In this document: piece by piece, positions 9,003-17,494 of the stretch
Position numbering within the stretch: the first letter of the stretch is position 1
Layout: the number at the start of each line of letters is the position of its first letter
Source: Streptomyces sp. SPB162
GTDB lineage: Bacteria; Actinomycetota; Actinomycetes; Streptomycetales; Streptomycetaceae
NCBI RefSeq assembly: GCF_029504575.1
Contig: NZ_JAQFII010000001.1
Coordinates: forward strand, 3,107,001 to 3,171,000
Direction of reading: 5' to 3'
DNA length: 64,000 bases
Program-made: the position numbers and the translations under genes
The notes under the pieces: model-generated
What the model saw: the letters and a program-made list of their open reading frames with translations, nothing else
The model's database searches: none
Told to the model about the DNA's origin: nothing

Positions 9003-10385
9003 CTACTTCGCCAGGAACGCGAGCAGGTCCTGGCGGCTCACGACACCGGTCGGCTTGCCCTCGACGAGGACGATCGCCGCGTCGGACCTGGTGCCCAGGA
9101 CCTTCATCAGGTCGGAGACCGGCTCGCCGGAGCCGACTTGCGGCAGCGGTCCGCTCATGTGCTTCTCCAACGGGTCCCCCAACTGGGCGCGCTTGGCGAA
9201 CAGCGCGTCCAGCAGGTCGCGTTCGGTGACGGAGCCGATGACCTCGGCCGCCATCACGTCCGGGTGACCGGCGCCCGGCTTGACGATGGGCATCTGCGAC
9301 ACGCCGTACTCGCGGAGCACGTCGATCGCCTCGCCGACGGTCTCCTCCGGGTGCATGTGCAGGAGCTGCGGGATGCCGCCGCCCTTGTGCTCCAGCACGT
9401 CGGAGACGCGGGCCTGGCCGTTGCCGTCGTCGAGGAAGCCGTGCGAGGCCATCCACTCGTCGCTGAAGATCTTCGACATGTAGCCGCGGCCGGAGTCCGG
9501 CAGCAGCACCACGACGACGTCATCGGGACCGAGCTTCTCCGCGACGCGCAGCGCCGCGACGACCGCCATGCCGCAGGAGCCGCCGACGAGCAGGCCCTCC
9601 TCCTTGGCGAGGCGGCGGGTCATCTGGAAGGAGTCCTTGTCGGACACGGCGACGATGCCGTCCGCGACCTCGCGGTCGTAGGCGGTCGGCCAGAAGTCCT
9701 CACCGACGCCCTCGACCAGGTACGGGCGCCCGGAGCCGCCGGAGTACACCGAGCCCTCGGGGTCGGCGCCGATGACCTGGACGCGGCCCTCGCTGGCGTC
9801 CTTCAGGTAGCGGCCGGTGCCGGAGATGGTGCCGCCGGTGCCCACGCCCGCGACGAAGTGCGTGATCCGCCCCTCCGTCTGCTCCCACAGCTCGGGGCCG
9901 GTGGAGTGGTAGTGCGACAGCGGGTTGTTCGGGTTGCTGTACTGGTCCGGCTTCCACGCGTTCGGGGTCTCGCGCACCAGCCGGTCGGAGACGTTGTAGT
10001 ACGACTCCGGGTGGTCCGGGTCGACGGCGGTCGGGCAGACCACGACTTCCGCGCCGTACGCGCGCAGCACGTTGATCTTGTCGAGCGACACCTTGTCCGG
10101 GCAGACGAAGATGCAGTGGTAGCCCTTCTGCTGCGCGACGATCGCGAGGCCGACACCGGTGTTGCCGGACGTCGGCTCGACGATCGTGCCGCCGGGCTTC
10201 AGCTCACCGCTCTGCTCCGCGGCCTCGATCATTCGGACCGCGATGCGGTCCTTGACCGAGCCTCCGGGGTTGAAGTACTCGACCTTGGCCAGGACGGTCG
10301 CCTGGATGCCCTCGGTCACGTTGTTGAGCCGCACCAGCGGGGTGTTGCCGACGAGGCTGATCATCGAGTCGTGGAACTGCACCAT
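9003..10385 (-). CDS. cbs: Cystathionine beta-synthase
   Basis: PLP enzyme that condenses serine and homocysteine to cystathionine in reverse transsulfuration. The product is 460 residues. The fold-type II catalytic domain (about 1-320) shows GNTPLVRL, the PLP lysine in NPGGSVKDRIA, PTSGNTGVGLA, GVGTGGTISGTGRY for phosphate binding and VGGSCGMAVVAAL. Two C-terminal CBS repeats (about 335-460) follow, which would bind an adenosyl ligand and regulate activity. The CBS pair separates it from cysteine synthases. Start ATG 10385 has a plausible purine-rich site upstream. It is divergent from the SGNH hydrolase gene. Confidence 0.93.
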   Translation of the reverse strand: MVQFHDSMISLVGNTPLVRLNNVTEGIQATVLAKVEYFNPGGSVKDRIAVRMIEAAEQSGELKPGGTIVEPTSGNTGVGLAIVAQQKGYHCIFVCPDKVSLDKINVLRAYGAEVVVCPTAVDPDHPESYYNVSDRLVRETPNAWKPDQYSNPNNPLSHYHSTGPELWEQTEGRITHFVAGVGTGGTISGTGRYLKDASEGRVQVIGADPEGSVYSGGSGRPYLVEGVGEDFWPTAYDREVADGIVAVSDKDSFQMTRRLAKEEGLLVGGSCGMAVVAALRVAEKLGPDDVVVVLLPDSGRGYMSKIFSDEWMASHGFLDDGNGQARVSDVLEHKGGGIPQLLHMHPEETVGEAIDVLREYGVSQMPIVKPGAGHPDVMAAEVIGSVTERDLLDALFAKRAQLGDPLEKHMSGPLPQVGSGEPVSDLMKVLGTRSDAAIVLVEGKPTGVVSRQDLLAFLAK

Positions 10386-10576
10386 TGTCTCCGGGTTCTC
10401 CGTGAATGTGCGGCAAGCCTATGGCCTAACGGGCCGACCCTCAGCTCGTCCGTGGCTCGATAGCTTCTCCTTCCTACCCCCCTAATGTCGGCGATCACCA
10501 CTACGGCACGTTGCAGTGGGCGCGTCACGGGGCAACAAGATGTTGTACGCACAAGCACGGGAGGTGAGCGGACTCG

Positions 10577-11602
10577 ATGTCGAGGGCGAGGGTGGCACGG
10601 CGGATCGCGACCGCGGCGGCATTCGGCGGTGGCGGGATCAGTCTGCTGGGCGGGGCTGCCATCGGAGTACTGCTGGCCGAGGTCCGGCTCGCGAAACGGA
10701 CGGTCGGCGGCTCCGACGACGTACCGCCGCGCGCGGACGGCAGATACGGATCGGCGTTCGCGCACCGAACGGGTGATGTTCCGCTCCGGCTCGGCTTCCT
10801 CGGCGACTCGACCGCGGCGGGGCAGGGCGTGCACCGGGCGCGCGAGACCCCGGGCGCGCTGCTCGCCTCCGGGCTCGCGGCGGTCGCCGAGCGTCCCGTG
10901 ACCCTGGTGAACGTGGCGAATCCCGGAGCCCAGTCCAGCGACCTGGCACGCCAGGTCGCCCTGCTGCTCGACGTGGGCGCACCGCCCCCGGACGTCTGCG
11001 TGATCATGATCGGTGCGAACGACGTCACCCATCGGATGCCCCCCGCCAAGTCCGTCCGGCTGTTGTCGGAAGCGGTCCGCCGGCTGCGCGAGGCGGGCAG
11101 CGAAGTGATCGTCGGCACCTGTCCCGACCTGGGCTCCGTGGAACCGGTGTACCAGCCGCTGCGCTGGATGGCGCGCCGGATGAGCCGCCAGCTGGCCGCC
11201 GCGCAGACGATCGGCGTGGTCGGTACCGGCGGTCGTTCGGTCTCGCTCGGCGATCTGCTCGGCCCCGAGTTCGAGGCGCATCCGCGCGAGATGTTCGGTC
11301 CTGACAACTACCACCCCTCCGCGGAGGGGTACGCGACGGCGGCCATGGCGATGCTGCCCACGCTGTGCGCTTCGCTGGGCCTGTGGCCGGAGGAGGACGA
11401 GCACCCGGACGAGCTGCGCGGCGAGAGCTTCCTGCCGGTGGCGCAGGCCGCGGCGGCGGCCGCGTCCGAGGGCGGCACCGAGGTGGTCGCGGCGACGCAC
11501 GGCGTCTTCGGGCCCCGCGGGCGCTGGGCACTGCTCAAGCACCGCCGCCGTCAGCGGCTGCCGCACACCACCGAACCGGCCGCCACGTCGTCGTCGGCCT
11601 GA
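10577..11602 (+). CDS. SGNH/GDSL-family hydrolase, membrane-anchored
   Basis: 341-residue esterase/lipase-fold protein. An N-terminal hydrophobic segment at about 10-35 should anchor it or direct export. The four SGNH blocks are present: GFLGDSTAAGQG (nucleophile Ser), NPGAQSSDLAR (Gly), IMIGANDVTH (Asn) and DNYHPSAEGY (catalytic Asp/His). The substrate is unknown; cell-envelope lipids or acylated sugars are usual for this class. Start ATG 10577 has GGGAGGTGA about ten bases upstream. The Ala-rich and basic C-terminal tail is low in complexity. It lies upstream of the thiolase gene but is separated by two hairpins. Confidence 0.87.
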   Translation: MSRARVARRIATAAAFGGGGISLLGGAAIGVLLAEVRLAKRTVGGSDDVPPRADGRYGSAFAHRTGDVPLRLGFLGDSTAAGQGVHRARETPGALLASGLAAVAERPVTLVNVANPGAQSSDLARQVALLLDVGAPPPDVCVIMIGANDVTHRMPPAKSVRLLSEAVRRLREAGSEVIVGTCPDLGSVEPVYQPLRWMARRMSRQLAAAQTIGVVGTGGRSVSLGDLLGPEFEAHPREMFGPDNYHPSAEGYATAAMAMLPTLCASLGLWPEEDEHPDELRGESFLPVAQAAAAAASEGGTEVVAATHGVFGPRGRWALLKHRRRQRLPHTTEPAATSSSA

Positions 11603-11610
11603 CGGGCGTA

Positions 11611-11648
11611 CCCGTGCCGACCGGCGGAAACGCGCCGGTTGGCACGGG
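11611..11648 (+). terminator. Hairpin terminator after the SGNH hydrolase gene
   Basis: CCCGTGCCGACCGGC (11611-11625) pairs with 11634-11648 with one G-U pair. A second hairpin with 8-base arms follows at 11658-11698, so the thiolase gene probably has its own promoter. Confidence 0.7.
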
Positions 11649-11821
11649 ACCCCGGGGGTGCGGGCGGCCCCGGGCCGGGCGCGCGGCCGGGCCCGCACCT
11701 AAGCGCTCGCTCAGAAAGAGTCCCGTGTCACAGCCCGCAGGCCGTGACTCCTCTCGATACGTGCAGGTAACTTCCCAGAGAGTCCTGAGTCCTGCCGCCT
11801 CGACGAGGAGTGTGTGTCGCG

Positions 11822-13042
11822 ATGCCCGAAGCCGTGATCGTCTCAGCCGCCCGATCCCCCATCGGCCGCGCCTTCAAGGGATCCCTCAAGGATCTCCGCC
11901 CGGACGACCTGACCGCCACGATCATCCAGGCCGCGCTCGCGAAGGTCCCGGAGCTGGACCCGAAGCTGATCGACGACCTGATGCTCGGCTGCGGCCTGCC
12001 CGGCGGCGAGCAGGGCCACAACCTCGGCCGGATCGTGGCCGTGCAGATGGGCATGGACCACCTGCCGGGCTGCACGGTCACCCGTTACTGTTCGTCGTCG
12101 CTCCAGACGACCCGCATGGCGCTGCACGCCATCAAGGCCGGCGAGGGCGACGTCTTCATCTCGGCCGGCGTCGAGATGGTCTCGCGCAGCATCAAGGGCA
12201 ACTCGGACAGCCTGCCGGACACCAAGAACCCGCTCTTCGCCGACGCCGAGCTGCGCACCCTGGGCCGCGCCGAGAACGGTGGCGGCGAGTGGCACGACCC
12301 GCGTGAGGACGGCCTGATCCCGGACGCGTACATCTCGATGGGCCAGACCGCCGAGAACCTCGCCGCGATCAAGGGCGTCACCCGCGCCGACCAGGACGAG
12401 TTCGGCGTCCGGTCGCAGAACCTCGCCGAGGCCGCCATCAAGAACGGCTTCTGGGAGCGGGAGATCACCCCGGTCACGCTGCCCGACGGCACGGTCGTCT
12501 CCCAGGACGACGGCCCGCGCGCGGGCGTCACGCTGGAGGGCGTCCAGGGCCTCAAGCCGGTCTTCCGCCCCGACGGCACGGTCACCGCGGGCAACTGCTG
12601 CCCGCTCAACGACGGCGCCGCCGCCCTCGTGATCATGTCCGACGTGAAGGCACGCGAGCTGGGCATCACCCCGCTCGCCCGCGTCGTCTCCACCGGTGTC
12701 TCCGGCCTCTCCCCCGAGATCATGGGCTACGGCCCGGTCGAGGCGTCGAAGCAGGCGCTCAAGCGCGCCGGTCTGGGCATCGGCGACATCGACCTGGTCG
12801 AGATCAACGAGGCGTTCGCCGCGCAGGTCATCCCGTCCTACCGCGACCTCGGCGTCGACCTGGACCGGCTGAACATCAACGGCGGCGCGATCGCCGTGGG
12901 CCACCCCTTCGGCATGACGGGCGCCCGCATCACCGGCACCCTGATCAACGGGCTGCAGTTCCACGACAAGCAGTTCGGCCTGGAGACGATGTGCGTCGGC
13001 GGCGGCCAGGGCATGGCGATGGTCATCGAGCGGCTGAGCTGA
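11822..13042 (+). CDS. Acetyl-CoA acetyltransferase / acyl-CoA thiolase
   Basis: Thiolase-superfamily enzyme of 406 residues. It shows the acyl-accepting cysteine in [24 protein letters not shown], the active-site histidine in [12 protein letters not shown] and the second catalytic cysteine in [11 protein letters not shown] near the C-terminus. It catalyses reversible condensation or cleavage of acyl-CoAs, in either beta-oxidation or acetoacetyl-CoA formation; sequence alone does not decide which. ATG 11822 is preferred because the family begins [13 protein letters not shown], with GAGGAG about 13 bases upstream. It is followed by a hairpin ending in a T-run. Confidence 0.93.
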   Translation: MPEAVIVSAARSPIGRAFKGSLKDLRPDDLTATIIQAALAKVPELDPKLIDDLMLGCGLPGGEQGHNLGRIVAVQMGMDHLPGCTVTRYCSSSLQTTRMALHAIKAGEGDVFISAGVEMVSRSIKGNSDSLPDTKNPLFADAELRTLGRAENGGGEWHDPREDGLIPDAYISMGQTAENLAAIKGVTRADQDEFGVRSQNLAEAAIKNGFWEREITPVTLPDGTVVSQDDGPRAGVTLEGVQGLKPVFRPDGTVTAGNCCPLNDGAAALVIMSDVKARELGITPLARVVSTGVSGLSPEIMGYGPVEASKQALKRAGLGIGDIDLVEINEAFAAQVIPSYRDLGVDLDRLNINGGAIAVGHPFGMTGARITGTLINGLQFHDKQFGLETMCVGGGQGMAMVIERLS

Positions 13043-13094
13043 TCTGCTCCTGACTCTTCTGGCGTCACACCGTGTGATCTAAGTCGCAATGGAA

Positions 13095-13140
13095 CCGCCC
13101 CCGGGTTGTTATACGAGCCCGGGGGCGGCGCGTTTTCGCA
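13095..13140 (+). terminator. Terminator of the thiolase gene
   Basis: CCGCCCCCGGG (13095-13105) is perfectly complementary to 13118-13128 and is followed by CGCGTTTT, so this is closer to a classical intrinsic terminator than most here. Confidence 0.8.
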
Positions 13141-13305
13141 GGTCAGAGGGGCATCACTCGGATGGCTCAGGACCTCAGACCCGCCCAATTCGTGACGTTC
13201 CGCACTGCGCAGGGCAGAGGTTTACAGGCACAGTGATGTGTGGGGGATGTTTCACCCACTCGACAGTGGGCACTGCTCGGGATCACGTCAGTCGGGAGTA
13301 CGTCT

Positions 13306-14116
13306 GTGAGCGCCCTGTTCTCCATCTTGCTCGTGGTCGCGGTCATCGCCGTGGCCCTGGGGTCCGCCGCCCTGATCTCCGCCCGCGGCCTGCGCCGTGA
13401 GCTCGCCGGTCTGCGCGGCGATCTCGCGATCGCCGGCGCCGCCGACGGCGGCACCTCCGTGCCGGCCGCCCGGTCGGTGCCCGCCGACGAGATACGCGCC
13501 GCCGTCGCGGACGCCCTCGCCGACGAGCGGGAGCGCGAGCTGGCCGAGGCGCGGGCCTTCTGGGCCGAGCAGGAGGCCCGTGAATCCGCGGACTCCCCGT
13601 TCTTCCGCGGCGGCATCCCCGCGGCGGGCGCCGACTACGCCGAGTACGAGATCCCGACGATGCTGCCGTTCCTGCCCCGGCAGTCCGATCTGGCCGGGCT
13701 GGAGTCCGAGCCGGCGCTGCCGGCGCCGGGCTTCCTCCCGCACCCCTCGGCGCAGGACCAGGCCGACTACCCGGACTTCCCGGACCTGCACAGCACCGTC
13801 GGCCCCTCCGTCGTCGCCGATCCGGACCAGACGGCCACCCGCCTCACCGACCTCGCCGAGGGCCGCGTGCCGCTCGCCGACGTCCGCCCGGGCCCCGCTC
13901 GGAACGCTGGACGTGTACGTCTTCGCCGACGGCACCACCCTCTGCATGACCCCGGGCCACCGCGAGACGGCCCTCCTGCTGTCCGACGCGCTGGAGCGCG
14001 GTGAGATCCCCGTCCTGCTCGGCGGCTCCGCCGTGGGCGGCGCGTACGCCCTGACGTTCACCTACGGCGCCGAGAGCGTCTTCATCCTGGCGGACCGGGT
14101 CGTCGCCTCCCTCTGA
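13306..14116 (+). pseudogene. Conserved membrane-anchored protein of unknown function, frame broken
   Basis: GTG 13306 has a CGGGAG ribosome site and opens with a transmembrane segment (ALFSILLVVAVIAVALGSAAL) followed by charged helices and an Ala/Pro-rich linker. The first frame reads to LADVRPGP and then degenerates. The next frame continues with LGTLDVYVFADGTTLCMTPG, ETALLLSDALERGEIPVLLG and FTYGAESVFILADRVVAS to the stop at 14116. Removing one base in the CCCC run at 13893-13896 joins the parts into one product of about 269 residues. No family function recognised. The clean continuation of codon bias suggests a sequencing error rather than decay. Confidence 0.7.
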
Positions 14117-14176
14117 GCACGACTTCCCCTGAGCACGAATCCCACTGAGCACGAATCCCGCTGGGTACGACGCGCC
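14113..14176. repeat. 16-base tandem repeat overlapping a stop codon
   Basis: Three near-identical 16-mers (CTGAGCACGACTTCCC, CTGAGCACGAATCCCA, CTGAGCACGAATCCCG) run from 14113 to 14160, with a degenerate fourth unit to 14176. The TGA of the first unit is the stop codon of the upstream gene. Confidence 0.8.
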
Positions 14177-14189
14177 CCCTTCCGTACCC

Positions 14190-14522
14190 TCAGACCCGTC
14201 CGACCCCTGCACGCCGCGCGGCCCCGTCGATCCGGACGAGGGCCGCTTCGAACACCTCCCCGCACTCCGGGCGCTGTTCGAGCGCCATCGCGAGGTCGTT
14301 CCCGGCCACCGCGATCTGGTCGCCCACGGTGAAGGCCCCGTCATCCGGCATCAACGCCGGTTCGCGCTCCGGACGTTCGAGCCGCTGTGCTTCCACGGCG
14401 AGCCATCGGGCCAGTTCAAGCCCGACTTCGGCCGCCCCACCGCCCAGCCGGCTCTGGGGCAGGGCACGGAATCGGCCGGCCAGTCGGTCAACGGCGGAGC
14501 GCAGGGGGGTGCAGTCGAGCAT
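14190..14522 (-). CDS. Small conserved streptomycete protein of unknown function
   Basis: 110-residue protein from ATG 14522 with no hydrophobic segment. Recognisable stretches are LRSAVDRLAGRFRALPQSRL, ELARWLAVEAQRLE, ALMPDDGAFTVGDQIAVAGN and DLAMALEQRPE. Codon bias on this strand is streptomycete-like and the reading fits a compact helical protein. I recall similar small proteins in streptomycetes but no function. It is convergent with the preceding broken gene and divergent from the 76-residue protein at 14647. Confidence 0.6.
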   Translation of the reverse strand: MLDCTPLRSAVDRLAGRFRALPQSRLGGGAAEVGLELARWLAVEAQRLERPEREPALMPDDGAFTVGDQIAVAGNDLAMALEQRPECGEVFEAALVRIDGAARRAGVGRV

Positions 14523-14646
14523 GTCGGCGAGCGTACCGGGGCGCGTGTCTCGGCCACGCACCCACATCCGCCGGCCAGGGATGGTTGCCAACGCCCCAAC
14601 AGTCAGGCACGGTGAGATGACCGGACACCGTATACCGGAGGCGCCG

Positions 14647-14877
14647 ATGTCCCAGATCTTCTCCGAGGAAACCCACCGGAACCTGCTCTCCCGCATTCCC
14701 CATTGCACCGGCCGCGAGGTACGCGACTGGCTCCGCGCCGTCGATGACGGCCCAGCCTTCCTCCGCTTCGACGAGAAAGTCAGCTGGCTCCGCAGCGAAC
14801 ACGATCTGTCCTACGGACACGCCAAGGCGATCGTCCACGAATACGACTTGAGGCGGGCAGCCCGCAACCTCCGGTAG
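14647..14877 (+). CDS. Small DUF4287-like protein
   Basis: 76-residue soluble protein from ATG 14647 with a GGAG ribosome site. The segments SQIFSEETHRNLLSRIP, TGREVRDWLRAVDDGP and DLSYGHAKAIVHEYDLRRA resemble the small DUF4287 helical domain, in which a helical hairpin ends in YGHA-x-A-(I/L)V. The role is unknown. It ends just before a 26-base-arm palindrome shared with the convergent BI-1 gene. Confidence 0.7.
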   Translation: MSQIFSEETHRNLLSRIPHCTGREVRDWLRAVDDGPAFLRFDEKVSWLRSEHDLSYGHAKAIVHEYDLRRAARNLR

Positions 14878-14884
14878 CCCCGGG

Positions 14885-14937
14885 CGTACGTGACGGGCCC
14901 CCGGGAGGCAGTGCCTCCCGGGGGCCCGTCACGTACG
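14885..14937. terminator. Bidirectional terminator with 26-base perfect arms
   Basis: The arms at 14885-14910 and 14912-14937 are perfectly complementary with a single base between them. It lies between two convergent genes (stops at 14877 and 14954), so it can end transcripts from both sides. Confidence 0.85.
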
Positions 14938-14953
14938 GGGTACCGCGACCGGG

Positions 14954-15880
14954 TCAGTCTCCGCGGAGAATCGCGACCAGCCGCAGCAGTTCCATGTAGA
15001 TCCAGATGAGCGTGACCGTGAGGCCGAACGCCGCCCACCAGGCCTCCTCCTGCGGAGCGCCGCCCCGGATGCCGTCTTCCACCATCTTGAAGTTGAGCGA
15101 CAGGAAGAACGCGCCGAGGCAGACGCCGACCAGCCCGAAGACGATGCCGAGACCACCGGTGCGGAAGCCCAAACCGTCCCCGCCGGCGAAGACGGCGAAC
15201 AGGACGTTGGCCATGATCAGCAACAGGAAGCCGACGGCGATGGCCATGCCGATCCGGTAGTACCGCTCGGTGACGCGGATCAGGCGGGTCTTGTACGCGA
15301 CGAGCATGCCCACGAAAACAGCGATGGTGCCGAGCACCGCCTGGACCGGCGCGCCCTGCCACTGCTCGTTGTACATCCGGCTGATCATGCCGAGGACAAC
15401 GCCCTCGAAGGCCGCGTAGCCCAGGATCAGGGCGGGGCTGGGCCTGCGCTTGAAGATCTGGATGACGTAGCAGACCAGCGCCAGGATCATGGCGCCGATC
15501 GTGATGCCCCAGCCGGCCGCCGTGTCGGGCAGCGCGAACCACGCCAGCGCCGCACCGACGACCACGGCCCCCAGCGTCATACCCGTCCGCATGACGACGT
15601 CGTCCATCGTCATGCGGCCGGTCTGCAGGGGCCCGGCCGGCGGGGCCTGGTACATCTGCTGGAGCTGCTCAGGGGTGAGTTGACGCTGGTCCGCGGTGGC
15701 GTACGGGTTGCCGCCCTGCGCGTACGGGTTTCCACCCTGCGGCGCGTTCGGGTTCCCCTGCTGCGCGTACGGATTCCCCGACCCCTGCGGGGCCGCGCCC
15801 TGCTGCTGCGTGCCGAAGCCCGCGTATCCGTCCCCGCGGCTGAAGCCTCGCCGCGAGAAGACCGGGTTGCTGCTCCTCAT
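14954..15880 (-). CDS. Bax inhibitor-1/YccA-family membrane protein
   Basis: 308-residue inner-membrane protein. The first 85 residues are hydrophilic and rich in Gln, Gly and Pro, with repeats of the type NPYAQ/GGNPYA. Seven hydrophobic segments follow from about residue 100 to 300, including LGAVVVGAALAWFALP, GWGITIGAMILALVCYVIQI and GMAIAVGFLLLIMANVLFAV, the arrangement of the TMBIM/BI-1 family. Bacterial members are pH-sensitive calcium-leak or stress-related proteins; no specific role is shown here. It lies immediately downstream of bldA on the same strand. Confidence 0.88.
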   Translation of the reverse strand: MRSSNPVFSRRGFSRGDGYAGFGTQQQGAAPQGSGNPYAQQGNPNAPQGGNPYAQGGNPYATADQRQLTPEQLQQMYQAPPAGPLQTGRMTMDDVVMRTGMTLGAVVVGAALAWFALPDTAAGWGITIGAMILALVCYVIQIFKRRPSPALILGYAAFEGVVLGMISRMYNEQWQGAPVQAVLGTIAVFVGMLVAYKTRLIRVTERYYRIGMAIAVGFLLLIMANVLFAVFAGGDGLGFRTGGLGIVFGLVGVCLGAFFLSLNFKMVEDGIRGGAPQEEAWWAAFGLTVTLIWIYMELLRLVAILRGD

Positions 15881-15996
15881 CTCACTCCTCCATGGCCGCG
15901 CGTTACGGCATTACCCCAAGAGTAATGGGTTAGCAAAGGAGAGGGAGTACCGCCGAAGGAGGATCTTCCGTCGCGCGCCCCGCGGGAGATGTGAGG

Positions 15997-16078
15997 TGCC
16001 CGGAGCCGGACTCGAACCGGCACGGCCATGCGGCCAGCGAGGTTTAAGCTCGCCGTGTCTGCGTTCCACCATCCGGGC
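15997..16078 (-). tRNA. bldA: tRNA-Leu(UAA), the developmental tRNA bldA
   Basis: On the minus strand the gene starts GCCCGGATGGTGGAA, has the anticodon arm GCGAG-CTTAAAC-CTCGC with anticodon TAA, a long class II variable arm, the T arm GCCGG-TTCGAGT-CCGGC and the acceptor 3' strand TCCGGGC plus discriminator A. CCA is not encoded. tRNA-Leu(UAA) is the only decoder of UUA in streptomycetes and controls aerial growth and antibiotic production. The match to the known bldA sequence is from memory. A possible -10 element (TACGCT, 16104-16109) lies 26 bases upstream. Confidence 0.95.
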
Positions 16079-16488
16079 GGGGGCGGGGTCTCGACGCAGG
16101 ACGAGCGTATCCGGGTTACTGGGCCGAACAGGGCACGATCCGCGTCATGTTGTCTGATTTTAGGGGTACCTGACGGAGCCTCAAGTGGGCCTTGAGGGGG
16201 TGCATCGGGAGGCCCCGGGCCTTCACACCGCACACACACGTCATTCGCATATGACGCGAAATCGATCACGCCGAAAACCCTCCCGGAGCCCCGCCGGCCG
16301 GAACCGCGGCGCGCGGACGACATACGGCCCGCCCGAACTCAGGGCTTGTTGTCATCCAGAAGTAGTACAGCGGGCCCCTCGGGTCCCTCCCAGGACTGCC
16401 TCGGAAACAGCAGTCTGGACTGATCCCCTGAGCGGTTCCGGCCGTCACCATGGAGGAGTCCCGTTCACCCCGTCCCAGGAGCCGCCCC
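16079..16488. other. 410-base intergenic region between bldA and the first ABC operon
   Basis: Promoters for bldA (minus) and the ABC genes (plus) should lie here. I see an inverted repeat CGTCAT-N6-ATGACG at 16239-16256 that could bind a regulator. No open frame shows convincing codon bias. Confidence 0.5.
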
Positions 16489-17298
16489 GTGACCCCCACC
16501 GGAACCACTTCCCACACCTCGACGGTGGCGGCCCGCGCCACGGACCTCAGCAAGGTCTACGGTGAGGGCGAGACCCGGGTCGTCGCCCTTGACGGTGTGT
16601 CGGTCGAGTTCCGGCGCGCGGAGTACACGGCGATCATGGGCCCGTCCGGCTCCGGCAAGTCCACGCTGATGCACTGCATGGCGGGGCTCGACTCGGTCTC
16701 CGCCGGCTCGGCGCGGATAGGGGAGACGGAGTTGGCGTCGCTCAAGGACAAGCAGCTCACGCAGTTGCGCCGCGACAAGATCGGCTTCATCTTCCAGGCG
16801 TTCAACCTGCTGCCGACGCTCACCGCGGCCGAGAACATCACCCTGCCGATGGACATCGCCGGGCGCAAGGCGGACAAGCAGTGGCTCGCCCAGGTCATCG
16901 CCACGGTGGGGCTGGCCGACCGGATGTCGCACCGGCCGAACCAGCTCTCCGGCGGCCAGCAGCAGCGCGTGGCGGTCGCCCGTGCCCTGGCGAGCAAGCC
17001 GGAGATCATCTTCGCCGACGAGCCGACCGGCAACCTGGACTCGCGGGCCGGCGCCGAGATCCTGGGGTTCCTGCGGAACTCGGTGCGCGAGCTGGGCCAG
17101 ACGATCGTCATGGTCACGCACGATCCGGTCGCCGCGTCCTACGCGGACCGGGTGATCTTCCTGGCCGACGGCCGCGTCGTGGACGAGCTGCACGACCCGA
17201 CGTCCGACGGCGTCCTGGAGCGCATGCTCAACCTCTCCGGGGCCAGCCACCAGACCTCCGCGTTCGATACCAGGGACGCCCAGGACCGCATCGGCTGA
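16489..17298 (+). CDS. ABC transporter ATP-binding protein (MacB/LolD type)
   Basis: 269-residue nucleotide-binding subunit. It has Walker A GPSGSGKST, the Q-loop region GFIFQAFNLLPTLT, the signature LSGGQQQRVAVARAL, Walker B EIIFADEPTGNLDS and the switch histidine in VMVTHDP. These are the motifs of the LolD/MacB/FtsE branch, which partners FtsX-fold permeases. The GTG 16489 start has AGGAG eight bases upstream. The permease at 17495 is its partner. A paralogous pair lies at 43580-46935. Confidence 0.93.
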   Translation: MTPTGTTSHTSTVAARATDLSKVYGEGETRVVALDGVSVEFRRAEYTAIMGPSGSGKSTLMHCMAGLDSVSAGSARIGETELASLKDKQLTQLRRDKIGFIFQAFNLLPTLTAAENITLPMDIAGRKADKQWLAQVIATVGLADRMSHRPNQLSGGQQQRVAVARALASKPEIIFADEPTGNLDSRAGAEILGFLRNSVRELGQTIVMVTHDPVAASYADRVIFLADGRVVDELHDPTSDGVLERMLNLSGASHQTSAFDTRDAQDRIG

Positions 17299-17494
17299 GC
17301 CGGGCGCGCCCCGCCTCCCCCGCCGGGCGCCCACCCCCACCGCGCTCCCCGACGCACCTCAATACGCCCCCCGTAGCCGCCCGCGCCGCAGCCTCACCCG
17401 CGGTGCCGCTCCGCCGTGCCTCCGCGCTGCCGTCGTGCTCCTCCCGCACGCCCGCCGCACCGCCGCCCGACCGAACGAACCAGGACTGATCCCC

